NCBI RefSeq assembly: GCF_003751445.1
Contig: NZ_RJUU01000002.1
Location: 62,001-126,000, forward strand
Direction: 5' to 3'
Source: Streptomyces sp. 840.1
GTDB lineage: Bacteria > Actinomycetota > Actinomycetes > Streptomycetales > Streptomycetaceae
Length of the DNA stretch: 64,000 nt
Below, piece by piece: positions 17,248 through 25,870 of this stretch. Every line of letters begins with the position of its first letter. Within the stretch, counting starts at the first letter, position 1. The translations under genes and the position numbers were made by a program. The notes under the pieces were generated by a model that did no database searches, was not told the origin of the DNA, and saw nothing but the letters and a program-made list of their open reading frames with translations.

Positions 17248-18333
17248 TTGAAGCATCGACGCATATCCAGGAAGCGCGCAGTGCTGGCGGGTTCGGCGGT
17301 GGTCGCCCTGGTCGCAGCGGGCGCGACGTTCCAGAGTGCGAACGCCAATGAAGGAACGCCCGAGGTCACCGCGCGCACGCTGACGGCCGACGCGGCCGGG
17401 AAGCTGGCGACCGGACTGGGCAAGGATCTGGGCGGCGACGCGGCCGGCTCGTACTACGACGCCAAGTCGAAGAACCTCGTGATGAACGTGGTCGACAAGG
17501 CGGCCGCCGAGCAGGTCCAGCAGGCGGGCGGCCGGGCCAGAGTCGTACCGAACTCGCTCGCCGAACTGAAGTCGGCCCGGCAGACCCTGGCCGGCAAGGC
17601 CACGATCCCCGGCACCTCGTGGGCCGTCGACCCGGTCAGCAACAAGGTCGTCGTCACCGCCGACCGTACGGTCAAGGGCGCGGCCTGGCAGAAGCTCAGC
17701 TCGGTGGTCGAGTCACTGGGCGGCAAGGCCCAGCTCAAGAAGTCCGCCGGGGAGTTCAAGCCGCTCATCGCGGGCGGCGACGCGATCTGGGGCGACGGCG
17801 GGCGCTGCTCGCTCGGCTTCAACGTGGTCAAGGACGGCGAACCGTACTTCCTGACCGCCGGGCACTGCACCGAGGCGATCTCCAGCTGGTCGGACTCGCA
17901 GGGCGGCGGGGAGATCGGCACCAACGCGGCGTCGGAGTTCCCGGACAACGACTTCGGCCTGGTGAAGTACACCTCGGACACCGCGCACCCGAGCGAGGTC
18001 GACCTCTACAACGGCTCCACCCAGCCGATCACCAAGGCGGGCGAGGCGACCGTCGGGATGACGGTATCGCGCAGCGGTTCCACCACCCAGGTGCACGACG
18101 GCGAGGTGACGGGGCTGGACGCCACGGTCAACTACGGCAACGGCGACATCGTCAACGGGCTGATCCAGACGACGGTCTGCGCCGAGCCCGGTGACAGCGG
18201 CGGCTCGCTCTTCGCCGGTGACACGGCGATCGGCCTGACCTCGGGCGGCAGCGGTGACTGCTCCTCGGGCGGCGAGACGTTCTTCCAGCCGGTGCCGGAG
18301 GCGCTGGCGGCCACCGGGGCGCAGATCGGCTGA
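17248..18333 (+). CDS. Secreted chymotrypsin-like serine protease with long propeptide
   Basis: This 361-residue preproenzyme has a basic signal start (LKHRRISRKRAVLAG), a hydrophobic core ending ATFQSANA, a propeptide of about 140 residues with GTSWAVDPVSNKVVVTAD, and a mature domain from IAGGDAIWGDGG. The triad is TAGHC, DNDFG and GDSGGS; the C-terminus is GETFFQPVPEALAATG. It belongs to the same S1 (alpha-lytic/SGPA) group as the protease at 5.1 kb but has a longer pro-region and only moderate similarity. It starts at TTG 17248 with AGGAGG 6 nt upstream, which decides the start over a longer ORF from 17098. Likely extracellular; specificity is uncertain because the S1-pocket sequence differs from SGPA. 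Confidence 0.92.
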   Translation: MKHRRISRKRAVLAGSAVVALVAAGATFQSANANEGTPEVTARTLTADAAGKLATGLGKDLGGDAAGSYYDAKSKNLVMNVVDKAAAEQVQQAGGRARVVPNSLAELKSARQTLAGKATIPGTSWAVDPVSNKVVVTADRTVKGAAWQKLSSVVESLGGKAQLKKSAGEFKPLIAGGDAIWGDGGRCSLGFNVVKDGEPYFLTAGHCTEAISSWSDSQGGGEIGTNAASEFPDNDFGLVKYTSDTAHPSEVDLYNGSTQPITKAGEATVGMTVSRSGSTTQVHDGEVTGLDATVNYGNGDIVNGLIQTTVCAEPGDSGGSLFAGDTAIGLTSGGSGDCSSGGETFFQPVPEALAATGAQIG

Positions 18334-18353
18334 CCCTCCGCAACGCAGTGGTG

Positions 18354-18382
18354 AACGGCCCCCGGCACCGCTGGGGGCCGTT
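18354..18382. terminator. Hairpin between protease and M20 amidohydrolase
   Basis: A perfect 10-bp stem AACGGCCCCC/GGGGGCCGTT with a 9-nt loop lies 20 nt after the protease stop and just beyond the end of the convergent amidohydrolase gene. Confidence 0.85.
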
Positions 18383-18395
18383 CGCGCACGTCGGA

Positions 18396-19568
18396 TCACG
18401 CGTGCCGTGCCGCCAGGCGTTCGAGCAGCGTCGCACGGTGACCGGTGTCGCAGGCCAGGCCGATCGCGGTCCAGGCCATGGCCAGCCCGCCGTCCAGGAC
18501 CGCGAGGTCGGCGCCGGGACCGGTCCCGTACGCGGTGAAGTCGGGGTTGTGCATGATGGCGTCGCCGCAGTCGTACCCGATCATGGGGTGGATGGTCGGC
18601 ACCAGGTGGGAGACGTTGCCCATGTCGGTCGAGCCCGCCCGCATCCCCGGCTGGTCCCGGATGGAGCGGCCGAGGTCGCGGGCGACGTCGCGGTAGATGT
18701 CCGCCATCGCCAGGTCCTGCCGCAGATCGGCGTAGTCGTTGCCGACCGTCTCCAGGCTCAGCTCGGCTCCGGTGGCCAGCGCGCCGGCCTCGAAGCAGGC
18801 CCGGACCCGGGCCTGGAGCACGGCCAGTTCCTCGATGGTCCCGGCCCGGCAGTCGTAGTCGGCGGTGGTGCGGCCCGGGATGATGTTGGGCGCCTCGCCT
18901 CCCGAGGTCACGATGCCGTGGACGATCCCGCCGGGTGCCATCTGCTGGCGGTAGGCGCTGATGGCGACCTGGGCGATCATCATCGCGTCGGCGGCGTTGA
19001 CACCGCGGTGCGGCATGGCGGCGGCGTGTGCGGTGCGCCCGGTGTAGGCGACCTTCCAACTGCTGATGGCCAGGGATGCCATGCCCACGGCGTCCTGCGG
19101 CGCGGCGTGGACCATCATCGCGGCGGCGACGTCGTCGAAGAGCCCGGCGCGCAGCATGTCGGCCTTGCCGCCGCCGTACTCCTCGGCGGGTGTGCCGAGG
19201 AGCTTCACGGTCACACCGATCTCGTCCGCGAGGGGCGCGAGGGCCAGCGCGGCGGCGGTGGCGGCGGCGCCGTTGACGTTGTGGCCGCAGGCATGGCCGA
19301 TGCCGGGCAGGGCGTCGTACTCGGCGCAGATGCCGATCACGAGCTCACCGGATCCGGCGGTCGCGGTGAACGCCGTCGGCAGGTCCGCGACCCCGCGGGT
19401 CACGTCGAAGCCGCCGCGCTCCAGCTCGTCGGCGATCTTGCGGGCGGACTCGTGCTCCTCGTAGGCGAGTTCGGGTTCGGCGTGCAGGCTGTGGCTCAGG
19501 TCCGTCATCCGGTCCCGGCAGGAGGACAGGGCGGTGCGGCTGCGCTCACGCAGAGCGGACGTGTTCAT
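18396..19568 (-). CDS. M20-family amidohydrolase (AbgB/IAA-amino acid hydrolase-like)
   Basis: This 390-residue cytoplasmic enzyme has the M20D metal motifs: SLHAEPELAYEEHES near residue 28, CAEYDALPGIGHACGHNVNG near 85-105, LLGTPAEEYGGGK, and the dimerisation-domain signature WKVAYTGRTAHAAAMPHRGVNA. The family hydrolyses N-acyl or aminobenzoyl amino acids. ATG 19568 is chosen because the conserved region starts soon after; the frame is open far upstream only as an antisense shadow of the transporter. The gene is 50 nt downstream of an MFS transporter on the same strand and the two probably form an operon for hydrolysis and export or import of an amidated compound. Confidence 0.9.
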   Translation of the reverse strand: MNTSALRERSRTALSSCRDRMTDLSHSLHAEPELAYEEHESARKIADELERGGFDVTRGVADLPTAFTATAGSGELVIGICAEYDALPGIGHACGHNVNGAAATAAALALAPLADEIGVTVKLLGTPAEEYGGGKADMLRAGLFDDVAAAMMVHAAPQDAVGMASLAISSWKVAYTGRTAHAAAMPHRGVNAADAMMIAQVAISAYRQQMAPGGIVHGIVTSGGEAPNIIPGRTTADYDCRAGTIEELAVLQARVRACFEAGALATGAELSLETVGNDYADLRQDLAMADIYRDVARDLGRSIRDQPGMRAGSTDMGNVSHLVPTIHPMIGYDCGDAIMHNPDFTAYGTGPGADLAVLDGGLAMAWTAIGLACDTGHRATLLERLAARHA

Positions 19569-19618
19569 GCGGTTCTCCAGCAGGGAGCGGCGGACGGGGT
19601 GCGTGGGGCACGTACGGG

Positions 19619-21055
19619 TCAGTGCTTCGCGGGGGACCGGCGCAGGAAGAGGGCGATCACCGCGCCCAGCAGGGAGACGCCGACGCACACGCTCCAGCTG
19701 GTGGTGTACGCGCCGAGGCGCGGCAGCGGGCTGCCGGCGGGCGTGGCCTTCGCGGAGACGGCCAGCACCGCGGCCGCGCCCAGCGATCCGCCCACGTTGA
19801 TCAGCAGTTCGTTGATTCCGGACCCCACCGATGTCTGGTCGTGGGGGACGAGTTCGACGGCGAGGGTGCGCGTCGACTGCTGGAGGAACCCGCAGCCCGC
19901 CCCGGAGACCAGCGTCGTCACGAGGAAGGGCCAGAGCGACTGGTGGGCGACGAGCGCCCCGGCGTAACCGGCGGCCATCAGGAGCGATCCCGCCAGCAGC
20001 GTGAACCGGTCGCCGAACCTGACCGCCACCGCCGGAGCCGTGAGCGAGCCGATCGCCAGCGCCCCCATGTACGGGAGCATCGCAAAGGCGGTGCGCAGCG
20101 GTGACAGCCCCAGGCCGTAGCCGAAGGACGACTCCGGGGTGCTCAGGAAGACGGGGTTCGCCACCTGCAGGCCGATCATGCAGAAGGAGAACGTGAGCGC
20201 GATCAGGGAGATCACGACGACGTCCCCGTGCGCGAAGAGCCGCACGTCGATCATGGGCTCGTCGGAGCGCAGCTCGATCCATGCGAACAGGGCCGTGAGC
20301 GCGACGCCGCCGGCCAGGCAGCCCAGTGTCGCGGCGGAGTTCCAGGCCCATCCCGGCGTGCCGCCCTTGCCGAGGCCCAGCATGATCGCGACCAGGCCCG
20401 CGGAGAGCACGATGCCGCCGAGCCAGTCCACCGATCCGCCGGGGCGGTGATCGCTCTCGGGCAGCAGCGGCCAGGTCACGATCAGCGCCACGCCCACGCC
20501 CACGGCCGGCACCCACAGGGCCGCGGTCGGCTGTGCCACGTACTGGGCGACGAGACCGCTGGCGAGCAGGCCGACCGCGAGACCGCCGACCAGGGCGGCG
20601 ACCATGAGGCTGATGCCCCGCCTGCTCTCGCCGTCGCTGGTGCGGTTGCGCAGGATTCCGACGAGGAGGGGGAAGAAACCGGCGAAGGCACCCTGGAGCA
20701 CCTGGCCTACCAGCAGCATCTTGAACGACGTGCTCATCCCGACGATCAGCGAACCGCTCAGCACGATGGCCAGGGTCCAGCGCAGGATGCGGCGGTGACC
20801 GTAGAGGTCGCCCATGCGGGAGAGCACCGGGGTGAAGGCGACGCTGGCCAGCAGATTGCAGATGCTGAGCCAGTTGAGGTCGGCCGCCGTCACGTGCAGG
20901 GTGCCCGTCAGCCGCTGGAGCAGCGGTGACAGGAACCCCTGCGTGATGCCGCTGGACAGCTCGACCAGGGCGACCGAGGCGATCACCGCCACCGGCGGTG
21001 TGGGGCGGAGCGCGGGAACCGGCGCGGACGGCGCGGTGGCGCGAGTATCAGTCAT
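19619..21055 (-). CDS. MFS transporter, drug:H+ antiporter type
   Basis: This 478-residue membrane protein has about 14 hydrophobic helices. The cytoplasmic loop DLYGHRRILRW, after helix 2, is the MFS loop 2-3 motif (G-x-x-x-D-R-x-G-R-R-like) and the overall length fits the DHA2 group. Near the C-terminus SGAGCGFLQQSTRTLAVELVP and SVGSGINELLINVGG are typical of these proteins. The substrate is unknown. It lies upstream of the M20 amidohydrolase and is divergent from a double-module Lrp regulator across 165 bp, the classic arrangement for local control. Confidence 0.9.
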   Translation of the reverse strand: MTDTRATAPSAPVPALRPTPPVAVIASVALVELSSGITQGFLSPLLQRLTGTLHVTAADLNWLSICNLLASVAFTPVLSRMGDLYGHRRILRWTLAIVLSGSLIVGMSTSFKMLLVGQVLQGAFAGFFPLLVGILRNRTSDGESRRGISLMVAALVGGLAVGLLASGLVAQYVAQPTAALWVPAVGVGVALIVTWPLLPESDHRPGGSVDWLGGIVLSAGLVAIMLGLGKGGTPGWAWNSAATLGCLAGGVALTALFAWIELRSDEPMIDVRLFAHGDVVVISLIALTFSFCMIGLQVANPVFLSTPESSFGYGLGLSPLRTAFAMLPYMGALAIGSLTAPAVAVRFGDRFTLLAGSLLMAAGYAGALVAHQSLWPFLVTTLVSGAGCGFLQQSTRTLAVELVPHDQTSVGSGINELLINVGGSLGAAAVLAVSAKATPAGSPLPRLGAYTTSWSVCVGVSLLGAVIALFLRRSPAKH

Positions 21056-21220
21056 ACGTGGTGACCCGTTCTGATGACCGGCGGAGCAGACGGAAGCGGC
21101 GGAATGCGCACTGCAATGTCGTCCACGACCCGATTTCGGGGCAACAAGGTGCCGGACACTCGGCTGATACGGGCATGGCACACTCGGGAACGGCGAAATC
21201 CGGCCACGGACGGAGGCGAC

Positions 21221-22210
21221 ATGGCGGATACGGCGGCCCCTCACAGGTCCCGGTACTCCTTCGACGACGTGGACCGCGCGATCCTGCGCGTCCTCGGCCG
21301 TGAGCCCCGCGCTGCCCTGTCCGACGTGGGCGAACGCGTCGGGGTGCACGAGCGCACGGTCGCCCGCCGCCTCGACCGGATGACCACCACGGGCCTCGTC
21401 CGGTTCACCGCCGCCCTGGTGCCGGAGTACCTGGGCGAGGGGATCACGGCCGAACTCGCCATCGGCTGCGCACCCGGCCACCTGGGCAGCCTCGCCGCGG
21501 CGCTGGCGAGGCGCCCCGACATCCGGTCCGTCGAGGTCGCGACCGGGGAACCGCAGGTCTTCGCGGAGATCCAGGCCCAGGACCAGGGCGGGCTGCTCGC
21601 GGCGGTCGACGAGGGGATCGGCGTCATCGACGGGGTGCGCGGGGTCCACACCTCCGTGGTCCTGGACCTGTTTCTCACGGCCAACGACTGGGCCCCGCAC
21701 GATCCCGAACCCACCCCGGTACGGCGCGCGGTCAGCGAGGGCCACCCCTTGCCGTCCCCGCCCGTGCTCGACGCGCTGGACCGTACCCTCGTCGCCCTGC
21801 TGGAGCGGGACGCGCGCATGCCGCTGACCCGGCTGGCCCGCGAGCTGAGTGTCGGGGAGACCACGGCCCGCCGGCGGCTGGCCCGCCTGATGGCCTCCCA
21901 CGCCCTGCACCTGCGCCTGCTCGCCGAGCCCGCGGTCCTCGGCTACCCGGTAGAGGCCCGTTTCCGGCTCGCCGTGCGGCCGGGGGCGGTCGGGGAGGCG
22001 GTGCGCAGCCTCGCGCGCGAGCCCTCGGTGCGGCACCTGGTGCGGACCACGGGGCGGGACAACATCCTCGGCTACACGAGCCATGCCTCCATGGCCCGGC
22101 TGAGGGCCTTCGAACCGGACGCCCTCGCCGGACTCCCCGGCCTCCTCTCGGCGGAGACGTCCCTGCTCCTGCACACGTACAAGCGGGCCGGAGCCACCGC
22201 GCGGATGTGA
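21221..22210 (+). CDS. Lrp/AsnC-family regulator with two Lrp modules
   Basis: This 329-residue protein is an internal duplication. Residues 10-150 hold one AsnC-type helix-turn-helix (DDVDRAILRVLGREPRAALSDVGERVGVHERTVARR) followed by a ligand-binding RAM-like part. From about residue 180 a second helix-turn-helix (ALDRTLVALLERDARMPLTRLARELSVGETTARRR) has its own following domain. Such double Lrp proteins are common in actinomycetes. I chose ATG 21221, which has GGAGG 4 nt upstream; the frame extends 147 nt further 5' with non-domain sequence. It is divergent from the MFS/M20 pair and probably controls it in response to an amino acid-like ligand. Confidence 0.88.
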   Translation: MADTAAPHRSRYSFDDVDRAILRVLGREPRAALSDVGERVGVHERTVARRLDRMTTTGLVRFTAALVPEYLGEGITAELAIGCAPGHLGSLAAALARRPDIRSVEVATGEPQVFAEIQAQDQGGLLAAVDEGIGVIDGVRGVHTSVVLDLFLTANDWAPHDPEPTPVRRAVSEGHPLPSPPVLDALDRTLVALLERDARMPLTRLARELSVGETTARRRLARLMASHALHLRLLAEPAVLGYPVEARFRLAVRPGAVGEAVRSLAREPSVRHLVRTTGRDNILGYTSHASMARLRAFEPDALAGLPGLLSAETSLLLHTYKRAGATARM

Positions 22211-22258
22211 GGTCGCGACACGGTGAACGCGCGTGTCAGACGCAGCCAAACACGCTAG

Positions 22259-22429
22259 GGCCTGTCTTCAAACTGCCGTCTGCCGGGCGACGCCATGCAC
22301 GCACTCCCGCCGCACCGGCCCCAGACCCCGGTACGTCCAGTACAGGGGCCCGGGGCCGGCACGCCAAGAGCACGCACCTGACGCCGCCCGGCCGCCCTTC
22401 GGGCGACGACGGCAGTTTGAAGACGGGCC
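22259..22429. mobile_element. MITE-like element, 171 bp with 22-bp terminal inverted repeats
   Basis: Ends at 22259-22280 and 22408-22429 are inverted copies of each other with one mismatch in 22 (GGCCTGTCTTCAAACTGCCG at the left end). Both are flanked by CTAG (22255-22258 and 22430-22433), which fits the YTAR target duplication of the IS5 subgroup. There is no transposase gene and no ORF of note inside. It lies between the convergent Lrp gene and the phospholipase gene. Confidence 0.75.
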
Positions 22430-22512
22430 CTAGGGCCGGGTGGGGTCGATGGCCAGCGGGAGGGTCGGGCCGGGCGGTGCCGAAATGCCCAGGTCCTGAC
22501 GGCCGAAAGCAG

Positions 22513-22546
22513 GCCTTCCGGCAGGTCCGGCAGGCCTGCCGGAGGC
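22513..22546 (-). terminator. Probable terminator of the phospholipase gene
   Basis: Left arm GCCTTCCGGCAGG and right arm CCTGCCGGAGGC form a 12-bp stem with one bulge; the inner part also contains the perfect palindrome CCGGCAGG/CCTGCCGG at 22527-22542. It is 32 nt past the phospholipase stop. Confidence 0.6.
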
Positions 22547-22577
22547 GCCGTGCGCGAGGGCGGAGCCGCGGGGTGGT

Positions 22578-23075
22578 TCAGGCGGTCCGAGGGGCGCTGC
22601 CCGTGGCCGTCTTCGCGGGTGCGACACCGAAGATGTCCACCGCGTGGTAGTAGGTCCAGGCCGTGGCGTTGCACGAGGTCAGCTTGGCGCCGGAGTAGGC
22701 GGCGCAGACGCGTTTGAGGTCTGCGTAGAGGGCGGAGTCCAGGCGGGCCTTGTTCGCGGAGAACGTGCCGGCGGCCTTGTAGTTGCGGTAGCCGAAGTCG
22801 TGCCGGGCGCAGGCCGTTTGGAAGGGGAAGCCGAACGGATTGTCGGGCGAGGTGCTGCAGTAGTCCGTCGACCAGTCGAAGCCGTACGCGCCCCATGCGC
22901 CCTGGTTGCCGCGGGCGGCGTTCCAGGTGTTGTAACTGGAGGCGCTCGTCTGGGTCCAGGAGCTGAGGACCTGGGGCTTGTCCGCAGGGGCGGCGGAGGC
23001 CGAAACGGTGGGGAGCAGTGCGAGCGGGAGTGACAGGGCGGCCGTGGCGAGCAAGGTGGCGAAGCGGCGACGCAT
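22578..23075 (-). CDS. Secreted phospholipase A2
   Basis: This 165-residue precursor has a signal peptide (MRRRFATLLATAALSLPLAL to about ASAAPA) and a mature domain strongly like the Streptomyces violaceoruber phospholipase A2: FDWSTDYCSTSPDNPFGFPF, the catalytic His-Asp motif CARHDFGYRNYKAAG, and LDSALYADLKRVC. Four cysteines in the mature part fit two disulfides. It hydrolyses the sn-2 ester of phospholipids outside the cell, with Ca2+. ATG 23075 has GGAGG 6 nt upstream; the ORF could begin at TTG 23081 but the ribosome site favours the ATG. It stands alone. Confidence 0.95.
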   Translation of the reverse strand: MRRRFATLLATAALSLPLALLPTVSASAAPADKPQVLSSWTQTSASSYNTWNAARGNQGAWGAYGFDWSTDYCSTSPDNPFGFPFQTACARHDFGYRNYKAAGTFSANKARLDSALYADLKRVCAAYSGAKLTSCNATAWTYYHAVDIFGVAPAKTATGSAPRTA

Positions 23076-23407
23076 GAACAACCTCCGGCGGTGTAGGGGG
23101 AGTTGTTGCAGGGGTGCGCCTCGTGGGTCTCGTGAGGTAGCTACAGAATGCCGTCATGTACATGCCGACTACGTGGTTTTCGGCAATTGGGTCCCGGCCA
23201 TTTCGAACGGGCCGGTCGGTGCCGGGCGCCTCCGTCTTGTGGATCTGCTGCGTTTTCACCTGAAGTCGCATGATCACGCGATAGCGTTGTCGTTCAACGG
23301 ACATCCATCGAAGACGTCTGCCACTGAGTCACCGTGTCGAGACGTCAGCGAGGTTGTCCGTACCGGGCAACCCGGCCATGCGCTGAACTGCCTGGGGGGA
23401 ACTCGTC
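23076..23407. other. Intergenic region between divergent phospholipase and EcsC-like genes
   Basis: About 330 bp without a credible gene and visibly poorer in GC than its surroundings. It contains the palindrome CATGTACATG at 23155-23164, upstream of the phospholipase gene; both promoters must lie here. I see no clear sigma-factor consensus. Confidence 0.5.
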
Positions 23408-24526
23408 ATGACCGAAGCTACGACGGACGCGGCCGACGTGGACGGCAGCGATGCCGACCGGGAGGCGGTGGAGCGTGAGCGGGACGAGCTGAGGGAGTTC
23501 ATCAAGGGCTTGAGCCCGCACGACATCAAGTCGGGCGGCTGGTTCACCAAGCTCAGCGCCCAGGCCCTGAATTCGTACACCTCCAGGGTCAACTGGCAGT
23601 ACTTCCAGGAGCGGTACGAGGGCGTACCCGCGGACGCGATCGTCGATCAGCGGATCAAGATGGCGGCCCGGTACGCCGCACTGGAGGGCGGGCTCTCCGC
23701 CGGGGCCTACACGGCAGCCGTCGTCGCCACCCTCGGGACACTCGGGGGTGCCTCGTCCGCGACCGTGCCGGCCGCCGTCGCGACCATGATGGTGGATGTC
23801 GCGTTCATCACCCGGCTCCAGCTGCGCCTGGCCCACGACATCGCCGTCCTCTACCGGATACCGCTGGATCTGTCCGACCCCGATGACATGTGGAAGCTCA
23901 TCCGCGTGGCCTTCACGATCAAGAGCGGGGAAGTGGTCAGGGAAGGCGTGGTCAAGGCGGTCCCGGTGATGCTGCGGCCGGTGATCAAGCGTTTCTACTC
24001 CGGAGCGGTGCTGAATGCCGCCAAGGGGTTCCCGTTCGTCGGGAAGTTCCTTCTGCAGCGCAACGTCATCAAGATCGGTATCCCCGTGGTCGGCGTTCCG
24101 CTCGCAGTGGTGCTGAACCGCTACACGACGCTGCTCGCGGGACGGCACGCGCAAGCCGTCTTCCGGAACGAGGCGCGGGTGATCGAACTTGCCGAGAGGC
24201 TGAGCAGGCGGAGCCGCCACCCGCAGCTGATGCTGTGGGTGGCGTGGCTCGTCATCAAGGCGGACGCCAGGACGACCGACGACGAGTCGCTCTTGATGCG
24301 GCACCTGGTGAGCCGGGTACGGGACCGGCACCAGGTGGTCGACGAAGAGCTCGCTCACCTTGTCGACGTCGACCCCGGCGAGGTGTGGCGACGCCTGGAC
24401 GCCGAGCCGGGCGATCTCAGCGACCTCCTCGACGCGGCCGAGCGGGTGGCCGCTGTGGACGGTGCTGCCAACGCCCGTGAAAGAGCCGTCATCTCCGAGC
24501 TCCGGGATCGCTGCAGCCGGGTGTGA
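23408..24526 (+). CDS. EcsC-like protein with C-terminal TerB-like helical region
   Basis: This 372-residue protein starts with an acidic coiled-coil stretch (residues 10-45), then a Gly/Ala/Val-rich segment (about 95-125) that may associate with membranes. RLQLRLAHDIAVLYRIPLDLSDPDD, around residues 138-162, matches the EcsC family pattern. Residues about 255-370 are helical with WVAWLVIKADARTTDDE and DAAERVAAVDGAANARERAVI, the acidic D-G motif of TerB-like domains. The function of EcsC itself is poorly known (it lies with an ABC exporter in Bacillus). ATG 23408 follows GGGGGGAA. Single gene with its own strong terminator. Confidence 0.6.
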   Translation: MTEATTDAADVDGSDADREAVERERDELREFIKGLSPHDIKSGGWFTKLSAQALNSYTSRVNWQYFQERYEGVPADAIVDQRIKMAARYAALEGGLSAGAYTAAVVATLGTLGGASSATVPAAVATMMVDVAFITRLQLRLAHDIAVLYRIPLDLSDPDDMWKLIRVAFTIKSGEVVREGVVKAVPVMLRPVIKRFYSGAVLNAAKGFPFVGKFLLQRNVIKIGIPVVGVPLAVVLNRYTTLLAGRHAQAVFRNEARVIELAERLSRRSRHPQLMLWVAWLVIKADARTTDDESLLMRHLVSRVRDRHQVVDEELAHLVDVDPGEVWRRLDAEPGDLSDLLDAAERVAAVDGAANARERAVISELRDRCSRV

Positions 24527-24528
24527 AG

Positions 24529-24587
24529 CCGTCCGGAAGGCCGGACCCCTGCGGCACCTCTGCGCAGGGGGCCGGCCTTCCGGACGG
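24529..24587. terminator. Very long hairpin terminator
   Basis: A 25-bp stem with a single mismatch (arms 24529-24553 and 24563-24587, core GTCCGGAAGGCCGG) and a 9-nt loop begins right after the EcsC-like stop and also lies beyond the end of the convergent membrane protein gene. Confidence 0.92.
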
Positions 24588-24631
24588 TGCGACCGGGAAT
24601 TCCGGGCCCCAGCCGACTGCCGATCCGGGGC

Positions 24632-25714
24632 CTAACCGAGCGTCGACCCGCCCGCCGTCGACCCGCCCACCGTCCCGCCGCCCGCCGTCCCGGTGCGCGG
24701 GGCGCCGTCCGTCGCTGTTGCCGCCGGCTTCCTGCGCATCGCCATCAGCAGGGTGACGACCGTGCCGACCACCGCCCACGCGGACAGCACCAGCAGTGGT
24801 CCGGTCACCGCGTTGCCCCGGAAGTAGGCGATCGAGCGCGCCACCCAGGTGCCGGCCCCCGGTGGGAGCGCGGGGCCGATCGCGCGCCAGAAGTCCGGGA
24901 GCATCGGGAGCGGGAAGGCGCCGCCCGCGCTCGGGTTGCCCGCGATCACCACGAGCAGGACCGCCAGGCCGATGCCGACGATGCCGGTGAGGGCCTCCAG
25001 GGCGAGCGTGATCATGCCGACCGCGAAGACGGTCAGCGCGCCCAGGCCGGACAGCCCCCAGAAGGACCCGGGCAGGGCTCCGAGGATCGGGCCGATGATG
25101 ATCGCGCCGCCGATTCCGCCCGCGATCGAGTAGAGCGCCATGACCCCGGTCCGGATCACCGCGCGCTGACGGTTGGCGGGGCGGGTGCCGGCGCTGATCG
25201 CGAGGATCGAGGCGCAGAGGTAGCCGCCCACGCACCAGCCCACGACCAGGTAGAAGGACGAGAGTCCGTCGAAGTCCTGGTCCGAGGCCGGGGCCACGTC
25301 CACGGAACGCACCGTGCGCCGCTGGGTGAGATCGACCTTCGTGATGATCGCCGTCAGTGAGCTGGCCAGGACGGTGCCGCCGCCGGAGGCGACCAGCACG
25401 GTGTCGGTGGTGCCCCTGGGGCTGACGATCAGGGCGCCGTCGATGTCGCGGTTCAGGATCTGCTTGCGGGCGGTGGCCGCGTCGGTGACCGTGCGGGGGT
25501 CCAGCGGGCCGCCGGGGAGGTCCTTCAGCTCGGTGAGGAGCCGGGCGGAGATCTGCTGGGGCGCGACGACCCCGAAGGGGACGTCCGTCGGCTTCGGCTT
25601 GTGCAGCGCTCCGACATAGGACGCGATGAACAGTAGTTGCAGCGCCAGTACGCCGATGACGAGCAGTGCGGCCCGTGGAGTGACGGCGTTCTTCACCTCA
25701 TCAGCGAAAGTCAT
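24632..25714 (-). CDS. ABC-2-type/YhgE-like membrane protein
   Basis: This 360-residue protein has one N-terminal helix (AALLVIGVLALQLLFIASYV), an extracytoplasmic domain of about 130 residues (DVPFGVVAPQQISARLL through TVLASSLTAIITKVDLTQRR), then five helices to residue 325. This is the plan of YhgE/Pip-like and ABC-2 permease-type proteins. The last 30 residues are a Gly/Thr/Ser-rich repeat (TAGGGTVGGSTAGGSTLG). No ATPase is adjacent, so its function is unclear. ATG 25714. It is divergent from dnaE2. Confidence 0.7.
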   Translation of the reverse strand: MTFADEVKNAVTPRAALLVIGVLALQLLFIASYVGALHKPKPTDVPFGVVAPQQISARLLTELKDLPGGPLDPRTVTDAATARKQILNRDIDGALIVSPRGTTDTVLVASGGGTVLASSLTAIITKVDLTQRRTVRSVDVAPASDQDFDGLSSFYLVVGWCVGGYLCASILAISAGTRPANRQRAVIRTGVMALYSIAGGIGGAIIIGPILGALPGSFWGLSGLGALTVFAVGMITLALEALTGIVGIGLAVLLVVIAGNPSAGGAFPLPMLPDFWRAIGPALPPGAGTWVARSIAYFRGNAVTGPLLVLSAWAVVGTVVTLLMAMRRKPAATATDGAPRTGTAGGGTVGGSTAGGSTLG

Positions 25715-25799
25715 GCCCCCACCGTCCTGCGCGCCCGCTGTCCACGCAGTCGGGGCCGGGCCGAATGGCTGAGTGGTGGCTCACTTCTCGGATATCGCA

Positions 25800-25814
25800 C
25801 GAACGTTCGAACGT
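25800..25814 (+). promoter_or_regulatory. SOS-like palindrome upstream of dnaE2
   Basis: CGAACGTTCGAACGT contains two overlapping palindromes (CGAACGTTCG and ACGTTCGAACGT) made of the LexA half-sites CGAAC and GTTCG, but not at the usual four-base spacing. TATGGT at 25819 could be a -10 element. The position 56 bp before dnaE2 fits damage control. Confidence 0.45.
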
Positions 25815-25870
25815 GGTCTATGGTGGAGAGCGAGGGGGTGGAGAGTCACGGACAGGTCCAGGAGGTGCGG

